DNA of 37,370 nt, from assembly GCA_012517475.1 (NCBI GenBank), contig JAAYUV010000087.1, positions 1 to 37,370 of the forward strand. The letters are read 5' to 3'. The DNA comes from Peptococcaceae bacterium. Lineage in GTDB: Bacteria; Bacillota; Desulfitobacteriia; Desulfitobacteriales; Syntrophobotulaceae. Shown piece by piece: positions 1 to 7,192 of this stretch. A program made the position numbers and the translations under genes. The notes beneath the pieces were generated by a model. It ran no database searches. It worked only from the letters and a program-made list of their open reading frames with translations, and was not told the origin of the DNA. The stretch's first letter is position 1. Every line of letters starts with the position of its first letter.

Positions 1-162
1 TATGGCAGCATAAGGAGCAAAGATTCCGAGCTCTTTGTGACCATCTTTGGTCTTATGCGGATGGAGAGCCAAGAGGTAAAGCAGAACAATAATCGGCAGG
101 GCTGCCATTAAAGTGGAAAGAAACACATTACCGAGGGGATCATAGTTTTGATAGTACTTCAA
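1..162 (-). CDS. lctP: Lactate/glycolate permease family protein, N-terminal part (runs off the window)
   Basis: Reading the minus strand from a TTG at 162 gives 54 residues beginning MKYYQNYDPLGNVFLS, followed by a hydrophobic stretch (LMAALPIIVLLYLLAL). The N-terminal motif QNYDPLGN followed directly by a first membrane helix is typical of the LctP/LldP/GlcA proton symporter family, which imports L-lactate, D-lactate or glycolate across the cytoplasmic membrane. The start is supported by AAGGAGG on the minus strand at 176-170, seven bases upstream. The gene is divergent from a CitA/DcuS-type two-component system, which suggests that system controls the permease. Which 2-hydroxy acid is carried cannot be told from this fragment. 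Confidence 0.85.
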   Translation of the reverse strand, partial: MKYYQNYDPLGNVFLSTLMAALPIIVLLYLLALHPHKTKDGHKELGIFAPYAAI

Positions 163-786
163 AATTTCTCCTCCTTACTTTTAAACGAAATATAAAATAA
201 GTTCGCAAAAAACGATGCTCCTATTCACCTCCTTTTTTGAACTAACTTGCTGATCTCAGAGAACAAAAATATAAATTGATTTCCCGAAGAATCAGCTTTT
301 ATCTTTAACCACCGAAATAAATGAAAAAAATGATGGTTAAAAATCCATACGACAGGCAAAAGGAAAATAGAACTATCAGTATATTTAAAAAAATAAGAAA
401 ATAATGAGTTTTCAAATAATTAAGCCCTATTGGTATTTTCTCTGATATATTAAATTAAATCAATTGAAATAAATGAAAAATAATTTTGTAGAATTAAAAG
501 TAATTTAACGTATGAATTAACAGAATTTATCAGGATAACCAATTTAAAATATCATTCAATTGATTTATATATTCACAAGATAGACGTTGAAAAAAATGAA
601 ATAAATAGAATATTGAAGAATAAATAGGGATAAAATCGGCCTAATTAATTTAGAAAAGGTTTGAGAAAATTTTAAGCATGTAATTAATGCAGTAGCTCAT
701 TAATAAAAATATAGAAATAAACGAAATATTTTGTTAGAATAATAGGGAAAAGTCTTGATTCCTCTGGCTAACCGGGGAGGGAACGG
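163..786. promoter_or_regulatory. AT-rich divergent control region between permease and two-component system
   Basis: This 624-bp stretch has no credible gene. It is much richer in A+T than its flanks and must hold the promoters for both divergent units; I could not pick a convincing -35/-10 pair for either. It carries four copies of a GAAATAAAYGAAA-like 13-mer in one orientation (separate entry). AAATCAATTGAA at 457-468 recurs inverted at 555-566. On the minus strand at 235-225 there is an 11-base perfect anti-Shine-Dalgarno complement, AAAGGAGGTGA, in the presumed permease leader, with no ATG, GTG or TTG at normal spacing after it. Confidence 0.6.
314..726 (+). repeat. Four dispersed same-orientation 13-mers (possible response-regulator operators)
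   Basis: GAAATAAATGAAA occurs at 314-326 and 466-478, GAAATAAATAGAA at 598-610 and GAAATAAACGAAA at 714-726. All lie on the plus strand with start-to-start spacings of 152, 132 and 116 bp. Regulators of the CitB/DcuR family are known to bind AT-rich sites, so these could be operators for the adjacent regulator. In such AT-rich DNA some recurrence is expected by chance. Confidence 0.4.
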
Positions 787-2403
787 ATGAAAACGAAAAA
801 CCGATTTTCGCTGCGTTTTCAGGTAATATGTTTTACCGTTTTTTGCGGGTTTGTTCCGTTACTTCTTACTGTTTCGGTTCTTCAGTATACGTTCATGCAC
901 TTCTTTGAGACCAGGATGGAGCAGCATGCTTTGGAAATAGCCATGTGGGCTGCGAACGATATCGATGTAAAAAAAGCCTATTCGATGATACCTGTTGATA
1001 AGGATCGTCTTCAAAAAACGGCTAATGATTTGAAAAACAGGACCGGCGCCTATATCATATTCACAGATATGAGGGGGATTTCCTTTGTAGAGCCATACTC
1101 CTCAAGAGTCTGGACGACAGTGGTCGGTGGCGGTGAAGAACGCGTACTTCAGGGGGAGACCTATACTTCGAGGGCAATAGGGGTATCAGGTCCGGCCATA
1201 AGATGTTTTGTGCCTATTACGGTTGATGATGTACAAGTTGGGGCGGTTGTTGCCGCATTTTTAGAACCCGACATCCAGCATATACTTTCACAACTGTACA
1301 ACTCTGTTTATACGGTTATACCCTTGGCTCTTTTGATTCTTATTATTCTTTCCATGCTTCTGGCCAACAACATTAAAAAGCGCTTATTCGGAATGGAACC
1401 GCAGGAAATTGGCACCCGTCTTATCGAAAGAGAGGGTATTCTTCACTCCGTAAAAGAAGGAATTATTGCTACCGATGAGGATTTAAATATTACCGTGGTA
1501 AATCATTCCGCAGAAGAGCTTTTTCCCAAAGATACAAAACTAATTGGAGAAAATATCACAAAGGTAATTGCTGATTCTCCGCTGCCGGATGTAATAGTAA
1601 CTAAAAAGCCGCAATATAATAAGCAGCTTTCCATAAATAAAAAAATAGTCTTATCAAATAGTTTTCCCCTGTTTATTAAGGACAAAGTGGTAGGAACTGT
1701 TATTACATTTAGCAACCTCAATGAAGTCCATCACCTGGCGGAAGAGCTCACCGGTGTAAATAAGATCGTAGAGGCGCTCAGGGCTAGGACTCATGAGTTT
1801 TCAAATAAACTTCATGCTATTTCCGGTCTCTTGCAGCTCGGTTCTTATGAAGAAGCCAGCAAATATGCGGCCAGTGTTTCCCGCTACGAGGAAACGCTGC
1901 TGAGCTGTTTGTTAGGTCATTTTAGAATCAATGCGGTAACCGGTCTTTTGATGGGAAAAGCGAGTCAAGCGGAAGAGAAAAGGATTAAATTTAATTTAGA
2001 TACTCAAAGTTTCCTTTATTCTCTCCCGGATTATTTTGATGAGCATGCGATTGTTATCGTTTTGGGGAATTTGATCGAGAATGCCTTCGATGCAGCCATG
2101 GAAGATTCAGAGTACCCAGAGGTGTATGTGTCTGTCAAGCAAACAGATACCTTATTAAAAATTGAGGTAAAGGATAATGGTTCCGGAATTCCGGAAGATA
2201 TTCGGGAGAGTATTTATGAACCGGGATTTACCACTAAATCCCATGGAACCGGATATGGTCTTGCCAATGTCGCCAGCAGGGTAAAAGCGGCAAACGGTGC
2301 CATTGAATTTACTACAAGCGATCAGGGCACAACTTTTTATGTGACGATTCCTTTTGAAGCCCCTATCGGTGATGAACAAGGAGGAAAAGAAGAATGGAGT
2401 TAA
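787..2403 (+). CDS. Sensor histidine kinase, CitA/DcuS family
   Basis: This is a membrane sensor kinase (538 residues) for small carboxylates. Order of parts: transmembrane helix about 12-34; an extracytoplasmic PDC/Cache-like sensor about 40-170 (motifs VLQGETYTS and GPAIRCFVPI); a second helix 173-194; a PAS domain about 218-320 starting REGILHSVKEGIIATDED; a SpoB-type phosphoacceptor helix with HEFSNKLHAISGLLQLG (His336); and an HATPase with N box LGNLIENAFDAA (Asn428, Asn432), G1 DNGSGIP and G2 GTGYGLANV. This order is characteristic of CitA/DcuS/DctS kinases, which sense citrate, C4-dicarboxylates or related acids. GGGGAGGG sits five bases before the ATG. It overlaps the response regulator by ten bases. 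The divergent permease suggests lactate or glycolate as the cue, which is inference. Confidence 0.93.
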   Translation: MKTKNRFSLRFQVICFTVFCGFVPLLLTVSVLQYTFMHFFETRMEQHALEIAMWAANDIDVKKAYSMIPVDKDRLQKTANDLKNRTGAYIIFTDMRGISFVEPYSSRVWTTVVGGGEERVLQGETYTSRAIGVSGPAIRCFVPITVDDVQVGAVVAAFLEPDIQHILSQLYNSVYTVIPLALLILIILSMLLANNIKKRLFGMEPQEIGTRLIEREGILHSVKEGIIATDEDLNITVVNHSAEELFPKDTKLIGENITKVIADSPLPDVIVTKKPQYNKQLSINKKIVLSNSFPLFIKDKVVGTVITFSNLNEVHHLAEELTGVNKIVEALRARTHEFSNKLHAISGLLQLGSYEEASKYAASVSRYEETLLSCLLGHFRINAVTGLLMGKASQAEEKRIKFNLDTQSFLYSLPDYFDEHAIVIVLGNLIENAFDAAMEDSEYPEVYVSVKQTDTLLKIEVKDNGSGIPEDIRESIYEPGFTTKSHGTGYGLANVASRVKAANGAIEFTTSDQGTTFYVTIPFEAPIGDEQGGKEEWS

Positions 2404-3080
2404 TACGTGTTTTTATAGTGGAAGATGATCCAATGGTATCCAGCATCAATAAACAGTTTACGGAAAAGGTTACGCCGTTTAAAGTGGTCGGCACAAGCGC
2501 TTCGGAGAATGATGCCTTGGAAAAAATAAAGGAACTGAAACCCGATTTGATTCTTCTTGATATCTTCCTTCCCAATGGGAATGGCCTTAATCTTCTCAAA
2601 AAAATTCGTCAGGAAAGTATTCCGACGGATATCATCCTGGTGACTGCAGCGAAAGATACAGCAACGATTCAAGAAACCCTGCGTTATGGTGCGGTTGACT
2701 ATTTAATTAAACCTTTTGATTTTGAACGTTTACAGCAAGCCTTATTGAACTATTTGAATCTTCGAGAGCTGATCTCGGAGCATGCTGATGTGAGTCAGGA
2801 AGAATTGGACCATTACAACTATTCGGTAGAAGTTGGGGGATTAAATACATTATCATCCTTGCCTAAAGGGGTGCATTTTCTCACACTAAAACAACTGTTA
2901 AATTATTTAGATAGTCAGAAAAATTCATTGTCCTGTCAACAGATTGCCGATGCTTTAACGTTATCCAAAATAACCGCCTGGCGCTATCTTGAATATCTTG
3001 TAGAAAAAGGGAAAGTGGAAGTGGCTCTTGAATATGGTGCTATCGGTCGTCCAACCAAACATTACAGAATTGTGCGATAA
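2394..3080 (+). CDS. Response regulator, CitB/DcuR family
   Basis: This 228-residue protein is the partner of the upstream kinase. The receiver domain has the acidic pair Asp11-Asp12, phosphoacceptor Asp56 in LILLDIFLPNGNG, Thr84 and Lys106 in DYLIKPFDF. The C-terminal part (about 170-228) is a winged helix-turn-helix (CQQIADALTLSKITAWRYLEYL, ending GRPTKHYRI), as in CitB/DcuR/DctR regulators. It should bind DNA when phosphorylated by the kinase. The start lies inside the 3' end of the kinase gene, and the stop overlaps the next start as TAATG, so kinase, regulator and NUDIX gene are probably one transcript. Likely targets are the divergent permease and its own promoter (inference). Confidence 0.92.
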   Translation: MELIRVFIVEDDPMVSSINKQFTEKVTPFKVVGTSASENDALEKIKELKPDLILLDIFLPNGNGLNLLKKIRQESIPTDIILVTAAKDTATIQETLRYGAVDYLIKPFDFERLQQALLNYLNLRELISEHADVSQEELDHYNYSVEVGGLNTLSSLPKGVHFLTLKQLLNYLDSQKNSLSCQQIADALTLSKITAWRYLEYLVEKGKVEVALEYGAIGRPTKHYRIVR

Positions 3081-3469
3081 TGATGAAACAAGTTGCTGCT
3101 GCGATTTTTCTGGAAGGAAATAAAGTATTTATTGCCAAGCGGAGTATTTATGATTCTTTACCTGGAAAATGGGAATTTCCAGGGGGGAAGCTGGAACAGG
3201 ATGAAACCCCGGAACAGTGCCTGCACAGGGAAATGATCGAGGAATTTGGGGTCCCCATCAGGATAGAACGCTATTATGCAAAGAGTATATTTGAACACAA
3301 AGGACAAACGATGGAACTTTTAGGGTATTTAGCGAGCATGCTCCAGGATGATATTTGTTTGAATGTCCATGATGAGGGGAAATGGGTTGAGATCAAGGAT
3401 TTACCTTTTTATGATTTTGCCTCTGCAGATATTCCGTTTGTTCAAAAACTCTTAACAGAAGGTATTTAG
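3080..3469 (+). CDS. NUDIX hydrolase, MutT-like 8-oxo-dGTP diphosphatase
   Basis: This 129-residue protein starts KQVAAAIFLEGNKVFIAKR and carries a full Nudix box, G-x5-E-x7-REMIEEFGV, around residues 37-59. The motif LPGKWEFPGGK before the box is typical of MutT-type enzymes that hydrolyse 8-oxo-dGTP to the monophosphate and so clean the nucleotide pool of oxidised G. Length fits the MutT group (about 130 residues). Translation is probably coupled to the regulator, whose stop overlaps this ATG. A function linked to the two-component system is not evident. The exact substrate is inferred from family resemblance. Confidence 0.88.
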   Translation: MMKQVAAAIFLEGNKVFIAKRSIYDSLPGKWEFPGGKLEQDETPEQCLHREMIEEFGVPIRIERYYAKSIFEHKGQTMELLGYLASMLQDDICLNVHDEGKWVEIKDLPFYDFASADIPFVQKLLTEGI

Positions 3470-3496
3470 GAAATCACCATCATGCTAACCAAAAAG

Positions 3497-3547
3497 AAGA
3501 GCTGCTGTACACGAATGACTTAATTCGTGGTCAGCAGCTCTTTCTGT
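3497..3547. terminator. Bidirectional intrinsic terminator
   Basis: AAGAGCTGCTG (3497-3507) pairs with CAGCAGCTCTT (3532-3542), and an inner ACGAAT/ATTCGT stem extends the hairpin. A T-rich tract follows on the plus strand, and on the minus strand the hairpin is followed by TTTTT. It lies between the NUDIX gene and the convergent HD-GYP remnant, so it can serve both. Confidence 0.85.
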
Positions 3548-3571
3548 CTATTTTACATCAAAGGCGTATTG

Positions 3572-4051
3572 CTAAATACAAAAAAGATCTGTGTATGTAT
3601 CTTTTATTATGAGCATCTCATCAAGGCACTCAAGGAAAACATCAATTAAATGAGGATCAAATTGTTTGCCTCGTTCTTCTTTGAAAAGGTTAATGATCCG
3701 GTCTAGTTCCCACGCTTTTTTATAACAGCGGTCACTGGCAAGAGCATCAAAAACATCCGTAACGGCGGTGATTCTTCCGAAAATATGAATTTCCTCCTCT
3801 TTAAGTCCTAGTGGATAACCTTTACCGTTCCATTTTTCATGATGCTGGTGAGAGATAATGGAAGCGGCCCGGATGATTTTTCTCTGTGAACTTTTTAATA
3901 GATTAAATCCTATTTCTGTATGGGTTTTCATAAGGGTAAATTCTTCTTCGGTAAGCTTCCCGGGTTTCGTGAGAATGGAATCAGGGATACCAACCTTGCC
4001 AATATCATGCATGGGTGAGGCCATTTTAAGCAGCTCGGCATCAGCCGGACC
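3572..4051 (-). pseudogene. HD-GYP domain protein, 5'-truncated remnant
   Basis: Reading the minus strand from about 4051 to the TAG at 3572-3574 gives the C-terminal part of an HD-GYP domain: GPADAELLKMASPMHDIGKV, DSILTKPGKLTEEEF, and the GYP motif HHEKWNGKGYPLGL, then VTDVFDALASDR. HD-GYP proteins are c-di-GMP phosphodiesterases. The HD and GYP motifs are intact, but the first helix of the domain and any sensory N-terminus are missing. The open frame continues upstream to 4168, but that part reads through the opposite-strand cyclase gene and does not resemble HD-GYP. Homology stops at the same point where the cyclase homology starts. No start codon or ribosome site is seen at the break, so I call it a pseudogene. 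Confidence 0.85.
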
Positions 4052-5627
4052 TAAAATTGATAAAATTTCTAAAAGCGGGGCAACAGCGGTTTGGGCAGAT
4101 ATTTTGTTTTCAGAAAAAACAAACCCTGAAGATGACCAGGCTCTGGCACAAGCCGTAGTCGGCCGCAATAATGTATATTTACCTGTGTATTTTCAGGTTA
4201 AGGCATTACAAAAATCTGAGAACGAGCTTGAAGTTGAATACTTAAATCTGCCGGTAATGAATATACCCCAGGAAAGATTGGGGCATATTAATGTTTTGAC
4301 GGACAAGGACAATGTCGTCCGTAAGGCCCTGTTAGGTATCCCTGCTTCAGACGGGAAGATAATCCCTTTGATCGATGTCCGTTTGGCAAATCTTCTCCTT
4401 CCGGAGGACAGCAAGATTACCTGGAACCAAAATTCTATCTGGAAAAGGGGAAAAGAAATCATTCCAGTCAATGAGCGGATGCAAATCGGGTTTTCCTATG
4501 CTTCTTCCCCGCTAAATACCCAATTTGATGTTATTCCCGCCTGGAAAGTAATAAAGGGTGAGATTGATCCGGCCTATTTCGAAAACAGCATTGTTTGATC
4601 GGCCCCTACGCGACAGGATTGCTTGACCAATACACCACAACCATGGCCAAAAGTCAAATGTTTGGAGTGGAAATTCATGCCAATATCATCCAGGCATTTC
4701 TGGATAATGAGCTTTATAGTCATGCATCTGGAAATACTGCCATGCTCGTCGTGGCTTTCATTGCCATGCTGGGATACCTGTTATTTGATTGGCTTAGGGC
4801 AAGACTGGGGGCAGTCATTTTAGTCCTGCTGATCATCGGTTATTCAGGTTTTGTCTATTGCATTTATCAAGCTTATGGCCTGCTGCTGCCCTATTTCTAT
4901 ACTTTGCTGGGGTTAATCATAGCCTATGTTACATCCGTTATTGCCCAGTATCTGAAAGAAAGAAAGAAAGGAAAGGAACAGAATAACCGGTATTTTCGGC
5001 AGGTATGTTTCTAAAGCGGTTGTGGCAGAAATCCTTTCAACCGGTGAAGATATTAAGGTGGGAGGAGTACGGAAAGATGTCTCGTTAATGTTTGTCGATA
5101 TCCGCGGGTTTACTCCGCTGTCAGAGAAAATGCAACCGGAAGAGGTCATTAATATTTTGAATGAATACTTGGATCTATGTACGAAAGCCGTCTTTCAATT
5201 CGAAGGAACTCTGGATAAGTTTATCGGAGATGGAGTTATGAGCATTTTTGGCGTACCCATAGCACAAGAGGATCATGCTGAACGGGCTGTCAGAGCTGCC
5301 TTGGTAATGAAAGCGAATTCCGGAAAACTTGCTGAAGATTTAGAAAAACGCTATGGCAAGAGCGTCTTCTTTGGTATTGGAATTAACTCAGGACCGGCGG
5401 TTATCGGGAATATTGGTTCTCATGATCGTCTTGATTATACTGCAATTGGGGATACGGTAAATCTCGCGGCCAGATTGGAATCCAATGCGAAACCCGGTCA
5501 AATCCTAATTAGCAGTGAAACCTATGATCGGGTTAAACATATGGTACAATGTACAAAGCTCGAACCGATAAAAGTAAAAGGAAAGGAAAAACCTGTAGAG
5601 ATATATCAGGTGGATGGAATTTTATAA
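4052..5627 (+). pseudogene. CHASE2-type adenylate cyclase, 5'-truncated and twice frameshifted
   Basis: The remnant begins in the middle of a CHASE2 sensor (KIDKISKSGATAVWADILF at about 4053), continues past LPVYFQVKALQ, then shifts frame near 4594-4596, where one T seems missing (expected ENSIVLIGPYATG). Next come the end of CHASE2 (GVEIHANIIQAFLD) and two to three membrane helices (about 4738-4960). A second shift near 4993-4996, where one T is extra, is followed by a class III nucleotide cyclase domain (5022-5627). That domain keeps its metal and substrate motifs: LMFVDIRGFTPLSEK, DKFIGDGVMSIFG, AIGDTVNLAARLES. A full-length member would make cAMP in response to an outside signal. Missing N-terminus plus two shifts argue for decay, though homopolymer sequencing errors could explain the shifts alone. 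Confidence 0.88.
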
Positions 5628-5644
5628 GTAAAACAAAAATAAAT

Positions 5645-5968
5645 TTATACCAGCAATGCCAAGGCGAGGACAATGATGTGAAATGTTTGATCGGCTATTG
5701 TATGTAGCCAGGAAGGTTCGCCATTCTTCAAACCCATTACGTGTTTTGACCAGAAAAATACAAAATTTCTGCGGTCAAGAAAGATATGACAAATAAAAAT
5801 TAATATGCATGCCCGCCAAGGCAATCCATGAAATCCGAGAAAAGATATTACCCAAACGGTCAGCGTATAAACCATAGAATGAGTGATAAGGGGCAGCCAT
5901 TGACGCACCTTATTGACAGCCATCCAGTTTGTCTGAAACAGATAATCTCCTACCAGATGAGCCAGCAA
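5645..5968 (-). CDS. DUF3307 family membrane protein, start uncertain
   Basis: This is a hydrophobic protein of about 107 residues with the DUF3307 opening (LLLAHLVGDYLFQTNWMAVNK), helices around LITHSMVYTLTVWVISFLG and ACILIFICHIFLD, and a C-terminal helix. The family is of unknown function. The longest frame with a usual start codon begins at a TTG (5968) without a ribosome site. Upstream codons still read like the family (SNFDIL), up to an in-frame TGA. A well-placed AAGGAAA and ATG (5996-5994) sit just upstream but one base out of frame. The gene may therefore be frameshifted at its start, start at ATT, or start at the TTG. It is convergent with the cyclase pseudogene. Confidence 0.7.
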   Translation of the reverse strand: MLAHLVGDYLFQTNWMAVNKVRQWLPLITHSMVYTLTVWVISFLGFHGLPWRACILIFICHIFLDRRNFVFFWSKHVMGLKNGEPSWLHTIADQTFHIIVLALALLV

Positions 5969-5996
5969 GAGGATATCAAAATTGCTAATAATTCAT

Positions 5997-6265
5997 TTTC
6001 CTTAATCTGTTTATAAAAAGAGAAGTTATTAAAAGATGTGCATAAATCATTATAAAAAAGAATCAAAATATTTTCCAGTATTATCTATCAATTTCTTATG
6101 ACTAAGACATGGAAAAAGCTTGTTTTCACCAAAAAAGGGTTCTGTTAATAGAATATATCAGACGAAATCTGGAAGACTCTAACAACAAAGCATAATCCCC
6201 GCTTGTAAAGCATAAAAAAATAATGGATTGTCTTTGGATGAGTTCTGGAAAGGAGTTATTGAATA
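5997..6265. other. AT-rich intergenic region before the NlpC/P60 gene
   Basis: No gene is seen here. It separates the minus-strand DUF3307 gene from the plus-strand NlpC/P60 gene and should contain the latter's promoter, but no clear -35/-10 pair stands out. AAAGCATAA occurs twice, around 6187 and 6208. I see no riboswitch consensus such as the c-di-AMP (ydaO) element that often precedes cell-wall hydrolase genes. Confidence 0.5.
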
Positions 6266-6895
6266 ATGCAGGTTGCCCTTACATTTGAAGAGTCAAAACC
6301 GAGAACGTCGGTTCCAAAACAAGTTGTAGGATTAGCTGCGGCCTTGTTAGCCGGAGCTACGATTACCCCAATGAATGTGCAAGCGATTGAAGGAATAAAC
6401 AGGTTTGACGCAAAAGTAACGGTTCAGACTGCAAACCAAAAAGTGAATGAGGGGAAAACCAGGGTAGAGAATAATTCTAATTTTAGTATAAGCAGTATGA
6501 AGGTAATAGAAGCAGAAAAAGAAATGCAGTTATTAAGAGACAAAATTGTCTCCACAGTTTTATCCTGGGAAGGAATTCAATACAAATGGGGAGGACGAAC
6601 AAAGGGAGGGGTAGATTGTTCAGGACTTGTACAGCGTGTTTTCAGAGAACAGGGGATAATGCTCCCAAGAACGTCATATGAGCAGTTCAGAGAAGGAGTG
6701 GGTGTTCCCAAAATAAAACTGGAACCGGGGGACCTGGTATTTTTTAATACCAATGGAGCCGGTGCAAGTCATGTAGGAGTTTACCTTGGGAACGGTGAAT
6801 TTATTTCGGCCACAAGAAATTGCGTTCAAAAACAATCCCTGGACAATCCATACTGGGTCGCTGCCTACCGCGGAAGCAGGAGAGTTATTTTGTAA
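6266..6895 (+). CDS. NlpC/P60 cell-wall endopeptidase
   Basis: This is a 209-residue probable secreted peptidoglycan hydrolase. The N-terminal ~40 residues contain a basic then hydrophobic segment (VVGLAAALLAGATITP) ending MNVQA, which looks like a signal sequence with a long front. A linker follows, and the C-terminal NlpC/P60 domain covers about 92-209: GIQYKWGGRTKGGVDCSGLV with catalytic Cys118, then SHVGVYLGNGEF with catalytic His169, and NPYWVAAYRG. The family cuts D-gamma-glutamyl-meso-DAP type bonds in stem peptides. The usual third polar residue position reads ISAT rather than IHA or INA. AAAGGAG lies 11 bases before the ATG. It stands alone, upstream of the serA T-box. Confidence 0.88.
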   Translation: MQVALTFEESKPRTSVPKQVVGLAAALLAGATITPMNVQAIEGINRFDAKVTVQTANQKVNEGKTRVENNSNFSISSMKVIEAEKEMQLLRDKIVSTVLSWEGIQYKWGGRTKGGVDCSGLVQRVFREQGIMLPRTSYEQFREGVGVPKIKLEPGDLVFFNTNGAGASHVGVYLGNGEFISATRNCVQKQSLDNPYWVAAYRGSRRVIL

Positions 6896-6908
6896 AATCT
6901 TCAGATTC

Positions 6909-6938
6909 TTGACAGAAGCCCAAAAAATCATATATAAT
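6909..6938 (+). promoter_or_regulatory. Promoter of the serA T-box leader
   Basis: TTGACA (6909-6914) and TATAAT (6933-6938) are both perfect consensus hexamers, with an 18-bp spacer. Transcription should start near 6945, just ahead of the T-box leader. Confidence 0.85.
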
Positions 6939-6944
6939 CAAAAA

Positions 6945-7166
6945 AATTAATCAAAAACTTTGATGGGGAAGTAGTTTCTGCACGGATGAAGAGAGCCGGT
7001 GGTTGGTGTAAGCCGGTCCGTGATGAAATTATTCCGCCCCGGAGTTCCGGATGATGAATCATGGCGGGTCTGCCCGTTATAGCAGATGAAAGCGGGCCTG
7101 TTTTCTCAGGCAATAAGGGTGGCAACGCGGGAGAACCTCTCGTCCCTAACAGGGATGAGGGGTTTA
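6945..7166 (+). promoter_or_regulatory. T-box leader, serine-specific, upstream of serA-like gene
   Basis: The leader has the stem I elements GGGGAAGTAG and AGAGAGCC-GGTTGGTGTAAGCCGG, the 3' side of the specifier loop (CCCCGGAGTT), the T-box sequence AAGGGTGGCAACGCGG (7115-7130) and a terminator. By comparison with the usual position just before the CCC..GGAGTT segment, the specifier triplet is TCC at 7033-7035, a serine codon. The TGGN of the T-box reads TGGC, whose C would pair with discriminator base G73, as expected for tRNA-Ser. Uncharged tRNA-Ser should stabilise the antiterminator and switch on the downstream gene. Confidence 0.92.
7134..7166 (+). terminator. T-box terminator hairpin
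   Basis: ACCTCTCGTCCCT (from 7135) pairs with AGGGATGAGGGGT (7151-7163) around a short loop, followed by a T-rich stretch. The 5' arm overlaps the sequence the T-box would use for its antiterminator, so the two folds compete. Confidence 0.8.
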
Positions 7167-7192
7167 TGTATATTTTGACGGGGGAAAAAGAA

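Noticed and set aside
657-671. CodY box AGGTTTGAGAAAATT upstream of the sensor kinase
   Set aside because: Three mismatches in very AT-rich DNA is near what chance gives; not strong enough to annotate.
3858-4598. A single 246-residue protein spanning this plus-strand frame
   Set aside because: The first ~65 codons are the reverse of the HD-GYP gene; only the part from about 4053 is CHASE2-like.
5997-6265. c-di-AMP (ydaO) riboswitch before the NlpC/P60 gene
   Set aside because: Such elements often precede cell-wall hydrolases, but I find none of the conserved sequence blocks.
7061-7192. N-terminal extension of SerA
   Set aside because: This stretch is the T-box antiterminator/terminator region; the family N-terminus begins at ATG 7193.
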